A stretch of 64,000 nt of DNA from Sutterella wadsworthensis 2_1_59BFAA (GTDB taxonomy: Bacteria; Pseudomonadota; Gammaproteobacteria; Burkholderiales; Burkholderiaceae_F). The stretch spans positions 133,226-197,225 of the forward strand of contig NZ_JH815516.1 of assembly GCF_000297775.1 (NCBI RefSeq). The letters run 5' to 3'. A program made the position numbers and the translations under genes. The notes under the pieces are model-generated. The model was not told the DNA's origin. It saw only the letters and a program-made list of their open reading frames with translations, and made no database searches. Positions 41,645 to 49,377 of this stretch are shown in pieces. Every line of letters starts with the position of its first letter. Position 1 is the first letter of the stretch.

Positions 41645-42423
41645 TGGCTTACTCAGCATTTGGGATCAACTACGACACGGCGGCGAAGATCTCTGCCTAT
41701 GGCGGGGATGCCGAGACGCCCGCCCAACCGATCTGGGCGGAGGACACACATCAGCTGTGGATCGTCCACGGCACGGGCGGAAAGTATCGTGTCGCCATGG
41801 CGTCTGAGCTCGCAAGCTACCTGACGACGTCTACCGCTTCGGCCACGTATCTGTCGAAGACGGATGCGGGGAAGACCTATCTGACGCAGGCCAACGCTTC
41901 GCAGACGTACCTCACGCAAGCGGCGGCAGGGCAAACGTACTTGTCCAAAGATGACGCCGCTTCCACGTACCTCGGCATCTCGGCTAAGGCGGCTTCTGCT
42001 GCCGTGGCCGATAGAGCAACGTCGGCCGATAGCGCTACTACTGCCAATAGCGCTACGACAGCGGATTCGGCAAATTCTGCGGCGTCCGTCCCGTGGACTG
42101 GTGTGAGTGGCAAACCGCAACTCATCCCCGGAACGGGTGACGCGGGAACGATCAAGACATACGAGACCGTTGTGGCGGCAACCACCGTGTCAGACACGTC
42201 GGCGCGAGCTATGAGCCTTGCCAGTGGCGGCACGCTCACGGTCAACAACGGCTCCAGCAATAAAGCGTGGATCACCGTCGTGGCGCTTGCGGGAACTGCC
42301 ACGATCACTCTTGGCAGCTCTTGGTCGTGGAGCGGTTCTGCTCCGACGCTTGCGAAGGGGCTTGTCACGCTTGCATGGTACGGGACTTTCGGAGTCGCCA
42401 CTTTCACCAAATTTGGGAGCTGA
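41644..42423 (+). CDS. Second tail fibre protein (tip or distal fibre)
   Basis: The 259-residue protein starts at an ATG overlapping the fibre stop (TAATG). The first part, NYDTAAKISAYGGDAETPAQPIWAEDTHQLWIVHGTGGKYRVA, resembles phage fibre head domains. A repeat of about 11 residues follows with TYLSKTDAGKTYLTQANASQTYLTQAAAGQTYLSKDDAASTYL, then ADSATTANSATTADSANSA. The end is beta-rich (SGGTLTVNNGSSNKAWITVVAL). Such TYL repeats form trimeric fibre shafts. It is probably the receptor-contact portion. Confidence 0.82.
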   Translation: MAYSAFGINYDTAAKISAYGGDAETPAQPIWAEDTHQLWIVHGTGGKYRVAMASELASYLTTSTASATYLSKTDAGKTYLTQANASQTYLTQAAAGQTYLSKDDAASTYLGISAKAASAAVADRATSADSATTANSATTADSANSAASVPWTGVSGKPQLIPGTGDAGTIKTYETVVAATTVSDTSARAMSLASGGTLTVNNGSSNKAWITVVALAGTATITLGSSWSWSGSAPTLAKGLVTLAWYGTFGVATFTKFGS

Positions 42424-42427
42424 TTGA

Positions 42428-42892
42428 ATGATTAAGACATGGACGTACAACGGCGTTGCCTACCAGTCTGAATGGCAGGTGCGTCAGGACATTTTCAACA
42501 GGGACCATGTGTCCTTTGGCGAAGCGCCAGAAGAAGGCAAGGTCGAGTTCTGGGCGCAGTATGGCGTGACCTACTCTGAAAGAGGGCTGACGCCTGAAGA
42601 ACAGGAAGCACAGAATCTTGCCATTGCCAAGCGTGAACGTGCAGCACAGGTTGCCTCCATCAAAGTTGTGGTTGATGGTATGACGTTTGATGGTGATGAG
42701 GCTGCTCAGTCCCGTATGGCTCGTGCAATCACAGCAGCTGAGACTGCAGGGCTTGAGTCTACTGTTTGGGTGTTGGCGGATAACACAGTGAAGAATGTAA
42801 CCAAGGCGCAACTTCAACAGGCTTTATCCAAGGCAATGCTTGCCATGGCTGAACTATGGACTAAGCCTTATACAGAGGAACCTAAGGCATGA
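42428..42892 (+). CDS. DUF4376-type tail fibre-associated protein
   Basis: The 154-residue protein begins MIKTWTYNGVAYQSEWQVRQDIF. The C-terminal half has the DUF4376 pattern, VVVDGMTFDGDEAAQSRMARAITAAETAG followed by VWVLADNTVKNVTKAQLQQALSKAMLAM. These proteins are encoded beside tail fibres in many phages and may act in fibre assembly. Base composition is slightly less G+C-rich than in the structural genes. It overlaps the next gene by ATGA. Confidence 0.75.
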   Translation: MIKTWTYNGVAYQSEWQVRQDIFNRDHVSFGEAPEEGKVEFWAQYGVTYSERGLTPEEQEAQNLAIAKRERAAQVASIKVVVDGMTFDGDEAAQSRMARAITAAETAGLESTVWVLADNTVKNVTKAQLQQALSKAMLAMAELWTKPYTEEPKA

Positions 42893-43134
42893 AACATCCT
42901 AATGGATTCCAAGTAATGGTAGCTGTTGATCAACTTGTCAATACTTTACTTGGTGGTTGGGCTGATGAGACGTTAAGTGCTCGGGCCTACCGCCACGCGG
43001 AAATCAAAAAGGATCGTCGTTGGCCAATGCGGCTGATCGACGCACTTTTCTTCTGGCAGGAAGGCCATTGCAAGCAGGCTTATGAGTCTGAGCTTTCCAG
43101 AGCTCACCTTCCGCAGGAGGAGCGAGATGCTTAA
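42889..43134 (+). CDS. Small conserved phage protein, 81 aa
   Basis: The product reads MKHPNGFQVMVAVDQLVNTLLGGWADETLSARAYRHAEIKKDRRWPMRLIDALFFWQEGHCKQAYESE. This pattern (DQL.N.L.GG..DETLS.RAYR, then LFFW..GHC..AY.SE) is common in temperate phage genomes near the tail end and lysis genes. It has no agreed function and is sometimes misnamed. It overlaps the last phage gene. Confidence 0.72.
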   Translation: MKHPNGFQVMVAVDQLVNTLLGGWADETLSARAYRHAEIKKDRRWPMRLIDALFFWQEGHCKQAYESELSRAHLPQEERDA

Positions 43135-43546
43135 CACAAAGATCATGACCCTTTCCGGGCAGGGGTATCGAGATCTATCCACATGGCCTGAATTCACTAC
43201 CGTCGTATCATTTAGCTACTACAGCGATTGGGGGTATACTGGGATTGACATATGGTCTTACGAGCCACGAGTAATTACCTTGCCGACGGGAGTATCACTT
43301 AAGTTTGCAAATTATACGTGCACGGGTTCGAATTGGCCAATTTTGTGCGATATAACGGGCGAAACGGCGCTAGTCCCTCGCGTAATTAAAATTAGCGGTC
43401 CCAGCGGGACGCGTAATTGCACCGGAAATCCTATGCAAGTTAATCCCAACCGTATCTCCTTTGATGATGCTGCCAGAGTATTTTCGAACATACATTCAGG
43501 ATCTACTGAAGATACTATACGCATTAAATTCATAGGCTGGGGGTAA
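43127..43546 (+). CDS. Last prophage gene, unknown, more A+T-rich than neighbours
   Basis: The start at 43127 follows GGAGGAGCGAG. The 139-residue product is beta-rich and aromatic (FSYYSDWGYTGIDIWSYEPRVITLPTGVSLKFANYTCTGSNWPILC). Two cysteines near residues 60 and 69, and one near 97, could form a disulfide. The base composition is visibly A+T-richer than in the rest of the phage, and codons such as ATA and TTA are frequent, suggesting recent acquisition. By position it could be a fibre-tip, receptor-binding or lysogenic-conversion gene. No family is recognised. Confidence 0.65.
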   Translation: MLNTKIMTLSGQGYRDLSTWPEFTTVVSFSYYSDWGYTGIDIWSYEPRVITLPTGVSLKFANYTCTGSNWPILCDITGETALVPRVIKISGPSGTRNCTGNPMQVNPNRISFDDAARVFSNIHSGSTEDTIRIKFIGWG

Positions 43547-43622
43547 CCCTTATACAAAATTAAGAGGCTGTCAATACATGATCAGCTCCCCAATGGCAAG
43601 GGCTAACCTGAATTTTTAATAA

Positions 43623-43658
43623 GCCTTCAAGGGAGCCTCAATTCCCTCGAAGGCTTTT
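43623..43658 (+). terminator. Intrinsic terminator of the late operon
   Basis: GCCTTC pairs with GAAGGC and AGGGA pairs with TCCCT inside it, with one A-C mismatch between the two stems; TTTTG follows. It closes the rightward late transcript. Confidence 0.8.
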
Positions 43659-43728
43659 GTTTGATGGTAGCCCGACGCTCACTTTATTGATGTAGATTAA
43701 ACATCCTTGAGCGATGGGTACAATCCCT

Positions 43729-43761
43729 AGGGCGACCTCATGTCATTCATGAGATCGCCCT
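43729..43761. other. Strong hairpin in the prophage-host junction region
   Basis: AGGGCGA pairs with TCGCCCT and CTCATG with CATGAG, with one C-A mismatch and a five-base loop. No T-run follows on either strand. It may be a recombination-site arm or the remains of a terminator. Confidence 0.5.
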
Positions 43762-43816
43762 AACACGAAAGGCATGCCGCCCCTCCTATAACAAAACATT
43801 TGCTGAGATCTTACCC

Positions 43817-43845
43817 TTGACCTCCCTCTCCGTGCAAGCTACACT
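43817..43845 (+). promoter_or_regulatory. Sigma70-type promoter for the DIP1984-family gene
   Basis: TTGACC (43817-43822) and TACACT (43840-43845) are separated by 17 bases, a good -35/-10 pair. It lies 107 bases before the chosen start and marks the beginning of the bacterial chromosome. Confidence 0.75.
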
Positions 43846-43951
43846 ATGTATGAACAAGCGTATGAGATGTGCGTGATTTCTTATGAAATCTCTGATTCTC
43901 AGAGAAGTCAGGCCGCCAACTGGGCGACCGAGCTCTGCTGAGGAGAACATG

Positions 43952-44407
43952 ATGAAGCTTGCCGAAGCACTCAACGCCCGCAAGGAGCTCGAGGCGCGCC
44001 TCACGCGTCTTGAGGAGAGGCTCCACGCCTCGGCCCGCGTTCAGGAGGGGCTTGAGCCAGACGAGTCACCTGACGCGCTCTATGCCATGCTCGAGAAGGC
44101 CGCCGCGGCGCTTGTCGAGATCGTCTCAAGGATCTCCCGCACCAACGTCGAAACCGTTGTCGAGGGCCGCATCCTCGCCGACTGGATCGCCGAACGCGAC
44201 GTCTCCTGGAGACGCCTGCGCGTGCTCCAAAGCGCCCTCCGGGCCGCCGCCCCGTCCTACGACCGCCACGGCGGTCCCGGCTCGGTCAGGTCGGTGACGA
44301 CCTTCAGCACCGCCCGCCGCCATGCAGAGCTCGACGCGCTCGCGCTTCGCATCAACGCGATCGACGCCCGCATCCAGCAGGCGAACTGGGAGACCGAGCT
44401 ACTCTAA
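43952..44407 (+). CDS. DIP1984 (septicolysin-like) family protein
   Basis: The start at 43952 has AGGAG six bases upstream; an adjacent ATG at 43949 is too close. The 151-residue product matches the DIP1984 pattern: MKLAEALNARKELEARLTRLEERL, then ARVQEGLEPDESPDALYAML, ISRTNVETVVEGRILADWIAERDV and a last DARIQQANWETEL. The family is helical and of unknown activity; some members are called septicolysin. It is a host gene by composition and has its own promoter. It is the first bacterial gene after the prophage. Confidence 0.87.
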   Translation: MKLAEALNARKELEARLTRLEERLHASARVQEGLEPDESPDALYAMLEKAAAALVEIVSRISRTNVETVVEGRILADWIAERDVSWRRLRVLQSALRAAAPSYDRHGGPGSVRSVTTFSTARRHAELDALALRINAIDARIQQANWETELL

Positions 44408-44600
44408 CGATCATGCCGTCCGGCGAAGCCTCGTGAAGGCGGAGCCGCCGCTGTCAGGCCGGATCGGCCGGAAGCCGCCGGTCAGAACTGCACTTTTACG
44501 ATTCACTTCCACGCTCGTACTTTCACGGTTCAGCACGAAGCCTTCTTACCACTGGCTCGATTCACGGAATTCGTTCGGACGGCACCCATCCAAAGCCTCG
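44408..44600. other. Gene-free stretch after the DIP1984-family gene
   Basis: It contains GCCGGATCGGCCGG and other short G+C-rich inverted repeats, but no T-run and no frame with a ribosome binding site. Confidence 0.4.
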
Positions 44601-44630
44601 AGGCGCTGCATCTTGTGATGCGGCGCCTTT
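44601..44630 (+). terminator. Likely terminator downstream of the DIP1984-family gene
   Basis: AGGCGC-T-GCAT pairs with ATGC-G-GCGCCT across CTTGTG, with a T-G wobble; TTTG follows. Confidence 0.6.
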
Positions 44631-44639
44631 GTGAATCCT

Positions 44640-44666
44640 CCCCGCCCAATTATTAATTGGACGGGG
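44640..44666. repeat. Right-end hairpin of the TnpB element
   Basis: The hairpin begins CCCCG and ends CGGGG, with a C-A mismatch and CCAATT/AATTGG inside. It sits 67 bases past the tnpB stop, where a guide (omega) RNA scaffold and the element's right end are expected. Confidence 0.7.
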
Positions 44667-44732
44667 CTTCCCTGCCTTTTACCAGCAAGGACTGCCTGGG
44701 CACAGATAGCGGGCAAACTCAGAAATCTGCGC

Positions 44733-46052
44733 TCACATGGAGCGCAGCTCCGCGTTAACCCGAATTAGAGTGTCCAGGGTGCGTGTGATCCTCGTAGCGC
44801 ATGACGGAACTTTAGCCGCAATGCGCCGCCATCTCGTTGCCGAAATGGACTTCTCGTACTCCCTGAGGAAGTACCGAGCTCCGATGTTGTACGAAGCTGA
44901 CAGGTCGCACGAATAGCGCTTCCCCGTCTGGAACGTACACATGCTGTAGTTGTCCGTGTCTCTCGTAACCTCACCGGTTCCGTCAAAGGCCAGCTTCGAT
45001 GTATTCCAAGCACACACGCGACGAATGCGGGTACCGCAACGATGTGCCTGGTGCTCCACGATCTGCTGGACATACTTGGCACGCCAGTGATGAAGCCGCT
45101 GACGCTTGGAGCCACGTTTGCGCCCGGCGAGATCGAGGTGTTCCATGACGATGACGTCGACCTTGAACTCGTTTGCAACCGTCATGATGAAGCCTGCCGT
45201 CTTGACGGCGATGTCCTTGTTGACCCCCTTTGCTCTCGCCCAAAGCCTCGGCATGCGTTTTGCGCCGTTGCTTTGAGCTTTCCTGATGCGCCGCAAGGCA
45301 CGTTCCAAAGAGTCTTGCTCTACCGGCAGCTTCTTAAAACGTCTGCCGATGATAGTGCCCTTTGAATCCATGACCGAGCACACGCATGCATTGTTGATCC
45401 CAAGATCAACGCCAAGGACGCGCTGCGTGTCAAGAGACACCTTATCCAGAATAACCTTCTCCTCAAAAGAGAAGTCCAGATACCATTTCTTCCCGCGCTT
45501 TCTCAATGCCGGCGACAATTCGTTGCGGGTAGCGCAATGAAGTGCAATGTAATCGACATCGTGCTTGTCGAGCTCGACATCAACCCAGTCCCAAGTATTG
45601 CGAATGCGAACTTTGAGTTTCACGCTGTTGCGTCCGGCTCTGATGAACGTATTATCGCGGTACATGACCGGAAAGCTTCTGCCGGCCTTCGGCAGACCGG
45701 GCTGCCGGCCCTTTTGCCCCGGCTTCGCTTTCCATTGAGCCAGATGCGTTTGATACGACGACACCTGTCCGTATGCCGCCATGATGGCGGCTCGGCGAAG
45801 GTAGCACGGAAATTTCACGAAGTCGTGGCAGAAGTTGTAAGGCGTCATCAGACGCTTTTTCGTACGAACGCTCAGACCTTCGGCAACACGAATGCAATCG
45901 TTGGCACGACTGAGATTGGCGAAGTGAGTATTCCAATTCGCAATCACGAGTTCGATGAAGTAATCCACGGCGTGGCGATACACCTCAACCGTGTCGTCAA
46001 AGACACGGTTGAAGTTGCGCAAACGCACGGAGTAAGTGGACGTGATCTTCAT
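44733..46052 (-). CDS. tnpB: TnpB-like RuvC nuclease, IS605 OrfB family
   Basis: The start at 46052 gives MKITSTYSVRLRNFNRVFDDTVEVYRHAV and 439 residues. RuvC motifs are present: LGVDLGINNA (Asp), IVMEHLDL (Glu) and CDLSASYNIGARY (Asp), so the nuclease is predicted active. The zinc-ribbon region is unusual. Instead of two CxxC pairs it reads RVCAWNTSKLAFDG, then MCTFQTGKRYSC, leaving too few cysteines for the usual ribbon. TnpB proteins are RNA-guided nucleases that keep their element in the population. The 3' end and following 90 bases would encode the guide RNA scaffold. No tnpA is nearby. Confidence 0.88.
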   Translation of the reverse strand: MKITSTYSVRLRNFNRVFDDTVEVYRHAVDYFIELVIANWNTHFANLSRANDCIRVAEGLSVRTKKRLMTPYNFCHDFVKFPCYLRRAAIMAAYGQVSSYQTHLAQWKAKPGQKGRQPGLPKAGRSFPVMYRDNTFIRAGRNSVKLKVRIRNTWDWVDVELDKHDVDYIALHCATRNELSPALRKRGKKWYLDFSFEEKVILDKVSLDTQRVLGVDLGINNACVCSVMDSKGTIIGRRFKKLPVEQDSLERALRRIRKAQSNGAKRMPRLWARAKGVNKDIAVKTAGFIMTVANEFKVDVIVMEHLDLAGRKRGSKRQRLHHWRAKYVQQIVEHQAHRCGTRIRRVCAWNTSKLAFDGTGEVTRDTDNYSMCTFQTGKRYSCDLSASYNIGARYFLREYEKSISATRWRRIAAKVPSCATRITRTLDTLIRVNAELRSM

Positions 46053-46292
46053 CGTTGCATGGCGATGGGTTGGCGAGAATACTCCGTATGGTATCAAGCA
46101 TCACACAACCTGACGCAATTAATCGACAATTCTATGAGCTCAAGCAAAAGTGCTGCATTAGAATCGCAAAATGATCCTGTGATTTTGCGCTCTTTTTACT
46201 ATTTAATACCTGTGCAAGAAGGGATTTGTGAACTTATCCACTGGATCATCTTGAATAACTTGAGATTGACTGACTTCGTCAGCCCCGCTTGA

Positions 46293-46321
46293 CCCCACCC
46301 ATGTGTGCCACATGGATGGGG
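46293..46321. repeat. Left-end hairpin of the TnpB element
   Basis: CCCCA pairs with TGGGG and CCATGTG with CACATGG around a three-base loop, with one C-A mismatch. The layout matches the hairpin at 44640-44666. Confidence 0.65.
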
Positions 46322-46927
46322 AATGCGCGGGGAATCCGTTCAAGGCGTCCGAAGGCGGGCGGACAATTCTTGTTGCACTTTTCACTGTATGCCCGGTTCT
46401 GGAAATGCGACCTCCTGACGGGAACTGAATTGATCGAGCACTGAACGAGTCGTTTTGTAGGAGGCGGGGGCGGGAAGGCAAGATGAGGCGAAATGCGTGC
46501 GGTTTCGTCCGTTCTTTTTGTGCGTACGGCAGTGAATCTCGTGAGCTCCAACGGGTTTCGCGTGTGCGATGAATTCTTGGTTTTTCTTGATGCAGAGTGC
46601 TTGAGCGTGAGCGGATGTGTGACCTTATGGGCGTCTCCTGCCCTTCTTGCATTGTCGGCTCCCGCTTCGTGTGAACGATCTGCAGAATCGTTTGCTTGAC
46701 GAGGCGTTTGAGTTCGAACGCGCTCTGCAATGCGATGCTCGGGCCTGTTCCCGGGCGTCTGCAGCAGGCAGCATGCGTACCTCAGGAAACCGCTGAAGAA
46801 AAAGCGGGAATACCGTCATCCGGGATGGACGCACGAAGAAGCCTGCATGTTGTAGAAACTGTGGCCCTCGTGCTATCGGCTTGTGTGTGTCGATAGTTTT
46901 TTCAGACTTCGCTCATACGGGACGCCC
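46322..46927. other. Gene-free stretch between the TnpB element and yqhA copy 1
   Basis: No frame here has both a ribosome binding site and protein-like content; a 175-codon minus-strand frame is basic and low in hydrophobic residues and is judged spurious. From about 46823 onward the sequence is a close duplicate of 50945-51046, upstream of the intact yqhA gene, including a CTATCG/CGATAG hairpin and T-run at about 46874-46901. Confidence 0.5.
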
Positions 46928-47265
46928 ATGGAATCGTTCTTCGAAAAACTCTTCTACAGCGCGCTGGATTCTTGCGCCGTTCTTTCTCGGCCTGTCGCTT
47001 GCGCTTCTGGCGCTGGCGCTCAAGTTCTTCCATGAGGTCTGGCACGTGCTGCCGCACGTCTTCGAGCTCTCGGAGTCCGACCTCATCCTCTCGCTTCTTT
47101 CGATGGTCGACATGGGCCTGGTGGGCGGCCTGATCATGATGGTCATGTACTCGTCCTACGAGAACTTCGTTTCGAGGCTTGACCTTGACGAGAAGGATTC
47201 GGAGCGTCTCGGCTGGCTCGGCAAGATGGACGCGGGCAGCCTCAAGAACAAGGTGGCCTTATGTT
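46928..47265 (+). pseudogene. yqhA: yqhA (TIGR00645) duplicate, frameshifted and truncated
   Basis: The sequence is nearly identical to 51047-51382. Two bases are missing in the run TACAGCGCGCTGG (GCGCGCGC in the intact copy), so the frame breaks after [12 protein letters not shown]. The second frame then continues [23 protein letters not shown] to SLKNKVA. Homology ends at about 47262 in ATGTTAG, and the last 55-60 codons are absent. It arose by duplication of the intact gene and was broken by the joined fragment that follows. Confidence 0.92.
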
Positions 47266-47340
47266 AGTTGGAATTTATTCCCGTTTCTTTTGAAAATGAT
47301 TTCAAAGGTGGAATTGATTCCAAGAAACATAAGTGAACGT
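47262..47340 (+). pseudogene. 5' fragment of a DUF4143 ATPase gene
   Basis: The sequence ATGTTAGTTGGAATTTATTCC followed by AAGGTGGAATTGATTCCAAG closely matches the leader and first codons of the DUF4143 ATPase gene at 49377 (ATGGAACTGATTCCAAGAAA). It encodes KVELIPRNI, the counterpart of KMELIPRKY. Only the leader and about nine codons remain, in the opposite orientation to the intact gene. It marks a second, deleted copy of that gene whose insertion or deletion truncated yqhA copy 1. Confidence 0.65.
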
Positions 47341-48045
47341 GTTGGTCTCCAACGCGCTCGAATGAAGCGGCGCGGCTTGGCGGCCATCCATTGCGCGAAG
47401 GCCAGGCGAAGCGCGTGGCGCATGAAGTCGGCGGGCGGCGAGGGCTCAACCGCCTTTCGGTGAAAGAAGGAGACGGTGAGGGGAGAAAGCGGAAAGAGCG
47501 CAGGGTGAAGTGCGTCGAGGGCGGCCTGCGTAGAGGCTGTCCTCAATGACGCTCAAGGGAGAGAGGGTCAAAGCGTCATTGCGTCCCTTGAGCGCATCGA
47601 TGCCGAAGAAGTCGCAGAGCGTCACTCGCTCGGGTGAAATGCCGAGACCGCCGAGCTTTTCGAGAAGAAAGCCTTCGTCCTGCACGGTGGTGAGCCACTC
47701 GCTTTGGGCGAACACCGTTTTGAGATCCGCATCGGGCGCGAGCACCGGATGGCCGGGGGCCGCGACGATGCCGTGGTCGACCTCAAAGAGCGGCTCCTCG
47801 ACGAGCGCGGAAAGTTCTGCAGTCTGAGAAAAAGCCGCTCGTGAAGACGAGCTTGACGGCGGGTCGGCGGCATTGAGCCTCAGGTTCAGAGCGCTGCGCT
47901 CAAAGAGCGGTGCGCCGAGATCCGACTCGAGCTGGCCGATGGATTTGGCGACCGTCGACGGCGTGAGACAGAGCTTCTTGGCCGCCGGGCGCACGCCGCC
48001 CGTGGACACGATGGCCAGAAACGCCTTGATTTGACGAATTTTCAT
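47340..48045 (-). pseudogene. LysR-family regulator, internally deleted and frameshifted
   Basis: An intact LysR HTH opens the gene: MKIRQIKAFLAIVSTGGVRPAAKKLCLTPSTVAKSIGQLESDLGAPLFER. After residue 65 the frame jumps directly to a later part of the effector domain (SALVEEPLFEVDHGIVAAPGHPVLA), so roughly 70-80 residues are missing. Near 47530 the frame breaks again; the end continues in another frame as LFPLSPLTVSFFHRKAVEPSPPADFMRHALRLAF. The start at 48045 is the usual one for LysR proteins. It is not functional. Confidence 0.82.
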
Positions 48046-48171
48046 GAAGAACCTCAGGGCGGCTGCCCGAGGCGATGGATCGAAGGATGACGGTACCTGC
48101 ATCCATTGTCTCGAATATCGCGCAATGGGAGCCATGCAGGCCAGGTGCCGTCGCCGGCGGCGAGAAGAGCC

Positions 48172-49377
48172 TCACGGCTTTCGCGTCAGCAACCATTCCA
48201 ACGCATTGCACTGCCGGATGCCGTCGTGATCCATGTCCGGGTCGTCGTCGAGGGTGAGCAGGAGTTTCGGATAATGGTCCTTGATATTCTGCAAGGGCCT
48301 CAATTCCCGTGCAAGGGTGTCGGGATCCCGCACGGTTGCCGACACTTGGATGTATTGGTAGCCGTCAGCCGATTTGGCAACGAAGTCCACTTCCGTCTGA
48401 TCGACGCGCCCGACGTAGACTTCAAATCCGCGGCGCAGCAATTCGAGATAGACCACATTTTCCAGCGTGTGCCCAACATCCATCGCCTTGTTGCCGAGCA
48501 CCGTTCGGCGAAGCCCAAGGTCAACCAGATAGTATTTCTCCAAACGGGCCAGCTCAGCCTTACCGTGAATGTCGAAGCGTCTCGCTTCATAGAGTACAAA
48601 GCAGTCCATCAACGCATTGAGGTACTTGTCGACGGTTTTGACGTCGCACTTTCGACCCTGTGCATTCAGGTAGTCCGCAATTCGTTTGGGTGCAACAAGG
48701 CTCCCAATATTCTCAAAGAGAAAGCGACAAATGCTCAGAAGGAGCGACGTGTCCGAGAGCTTCAGCCGCAGCGCCAAATCCTTGAGCAGGATTGTGCTGA
48801 AGACTCCCTCATAATAAGTGCGCACCGCCTCGGCATTGGGAAGAGAGAGCGCATAAGGGAAGGAGCCGACTTCCAGATATCGGCGATAGCTTTTACTGAG
48901 CGAACCATTGGCGTGAGTGCCTTCAACAAACTCGCCGAAGGACATCGGGAGCATCTTGATTTCGACATACCTCCCGCTCAACAGTGTGGCGAGGTCTGAG
49001 GACAGCATCGTGCCGTTTGATCCCGTCAAATAGATGTCGACATTGTCGCGAATGTAGAGGCTGTCGATGACGCGCTGGAAATCCGAAACGTTTTGGATTT
49101 CGTCGAGAAAGAAATAGACGGTCTTTCCGGGCTGTAGCTTCGACTTCAGATAGGCATGCAGGGCTTTCGGGTCGGTCAGCTCAATGGCGTCATAGTCTTC
49201 GAAGTTGATGCGAACGATCCGCTCGTCTTCAATGCCACCTGCCTTCAGCTCATTGATGAAGAGCGTCATCAAGGTGGTCTTTCCGCATCGACGGACGCCC
49301 GTGATGACTTTGATGAGCTGGGTGTCTCGAAATGTGCGCAGCTGGCGCAGATAGTATTTTCTTGGAATCAGTTCCAT
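48172..49377 (-). CDS. AAA+ ATPase with DUF4143 domain
   Basis: The 401-residue protein starts MELIPRKYYLRQLRTFRD. Walker A is TGVRRCGKTTLM near residues 25-36, Walker B is YFFLDEIQNV near 90, and LTGSNGTMLSSDLATLLSGRY is the sensor-type motif. The C-terminal DUF4143 domain contains LENVVYLELLRRGFEVYVGRVDQTEVDFVA, a PD-(D/E)XK-like fold with the GR..Q.EVDF motif. The substrates of this family are unknown; members are widespread, often in multiple copies and in variable regions. A fragment of a second copy lies at 47262. The start at 49377 lacks a strong ribosome binding site. Confidence 0.92.
   Translation of the reverse strand: MELIPRKYYLRQLRTFRDTQLIKVITGVRRCGKTTLMTLFINELKAGGIEDERIVRINFEDYDAIELTDPKALHAYLKSKLQPGKTVYFFLDEIQNVSDFQRVIDSLYIRDNVDIYLTGSNGTMLSSDLATLLSGRYVEIKMLPMSFGEFVEGTHANGSLSKSYRRYLEVGSFPYALSLPNAEAVRTYYEGVFSTILLKDLALRLKLSDTSLLLSICRFLFENIGSLVAPKRIADYLNAQGRKCDVKTVDKYLNALMDCFVLYEARRFDIHGKAELARLEKYYLVDLGLRRTVLGNKAMDVGHTLENVVYLELLRRGFEVYVGRVDQTEVDFVAKSADGYQYIQVSATVRDPDTLARELRPLQNIKDHYPKLLLTLDDDPDMDHDGIRQCNALEWLLTRKP

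Larger units (their letters stand above)
43547..43816. other. Prophage right-hand end, no gene
   Basis: No credible frame was found between the last phage gene and the host promoter at 43817. The stretch holds a terminator at 43623-43658 and a strong hairpin at 43729-43761. The right attachment site should lie in this interval, but no tRNA gene or obvious core repeat was found, and the left end is outside the window. Confidence 0.5.
44640..46321 (-). mobile_element. TnpB (IS200/IS605-type) element bounded by two similar hairpins
   Basis: The element contains one gene, tnpB, and no tnpA. On the tnpB 3' side a hairpin pairs CCCCG with CGGGG and CCAATT with AATTGG (44640-44666). On the 5' side a hairpin pairs CCCCA with TGGGG and CCATGTG with CACATGG (46293-46321). 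Both have one C-A mismatch at the same position. Subterminal hairpins with a mismatch are characteristic of IS200/IS605 ends. The exact cleavage sites cannot be fixed. Mobility would need TnpA from another locus. Confidence 0.7.

Noticed and set aside
42428-43546. A diversity-generating retroelement, as in phage BPP-1, because the structural genes resemble that phage
   Set aside because: No reverse transcriptase gene, no template repeat and no C-type lectin-like variable end were found between the fibre genes and the prophage end.
46203-46730. A 175-codon minus-strand frame between the TnpB element and yqhA copy 1
   Set aside because: It runs through the element's end hairpin and intergenic sequence, is basic and low in hydrophobic residues, and has no start signal.
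48172-49377. The DUF4143 ATPase as part of a defence island
   Set aside because: No known defence partner gene lies beside it; its neighbours are a decayed LysR gene and truncated debris.
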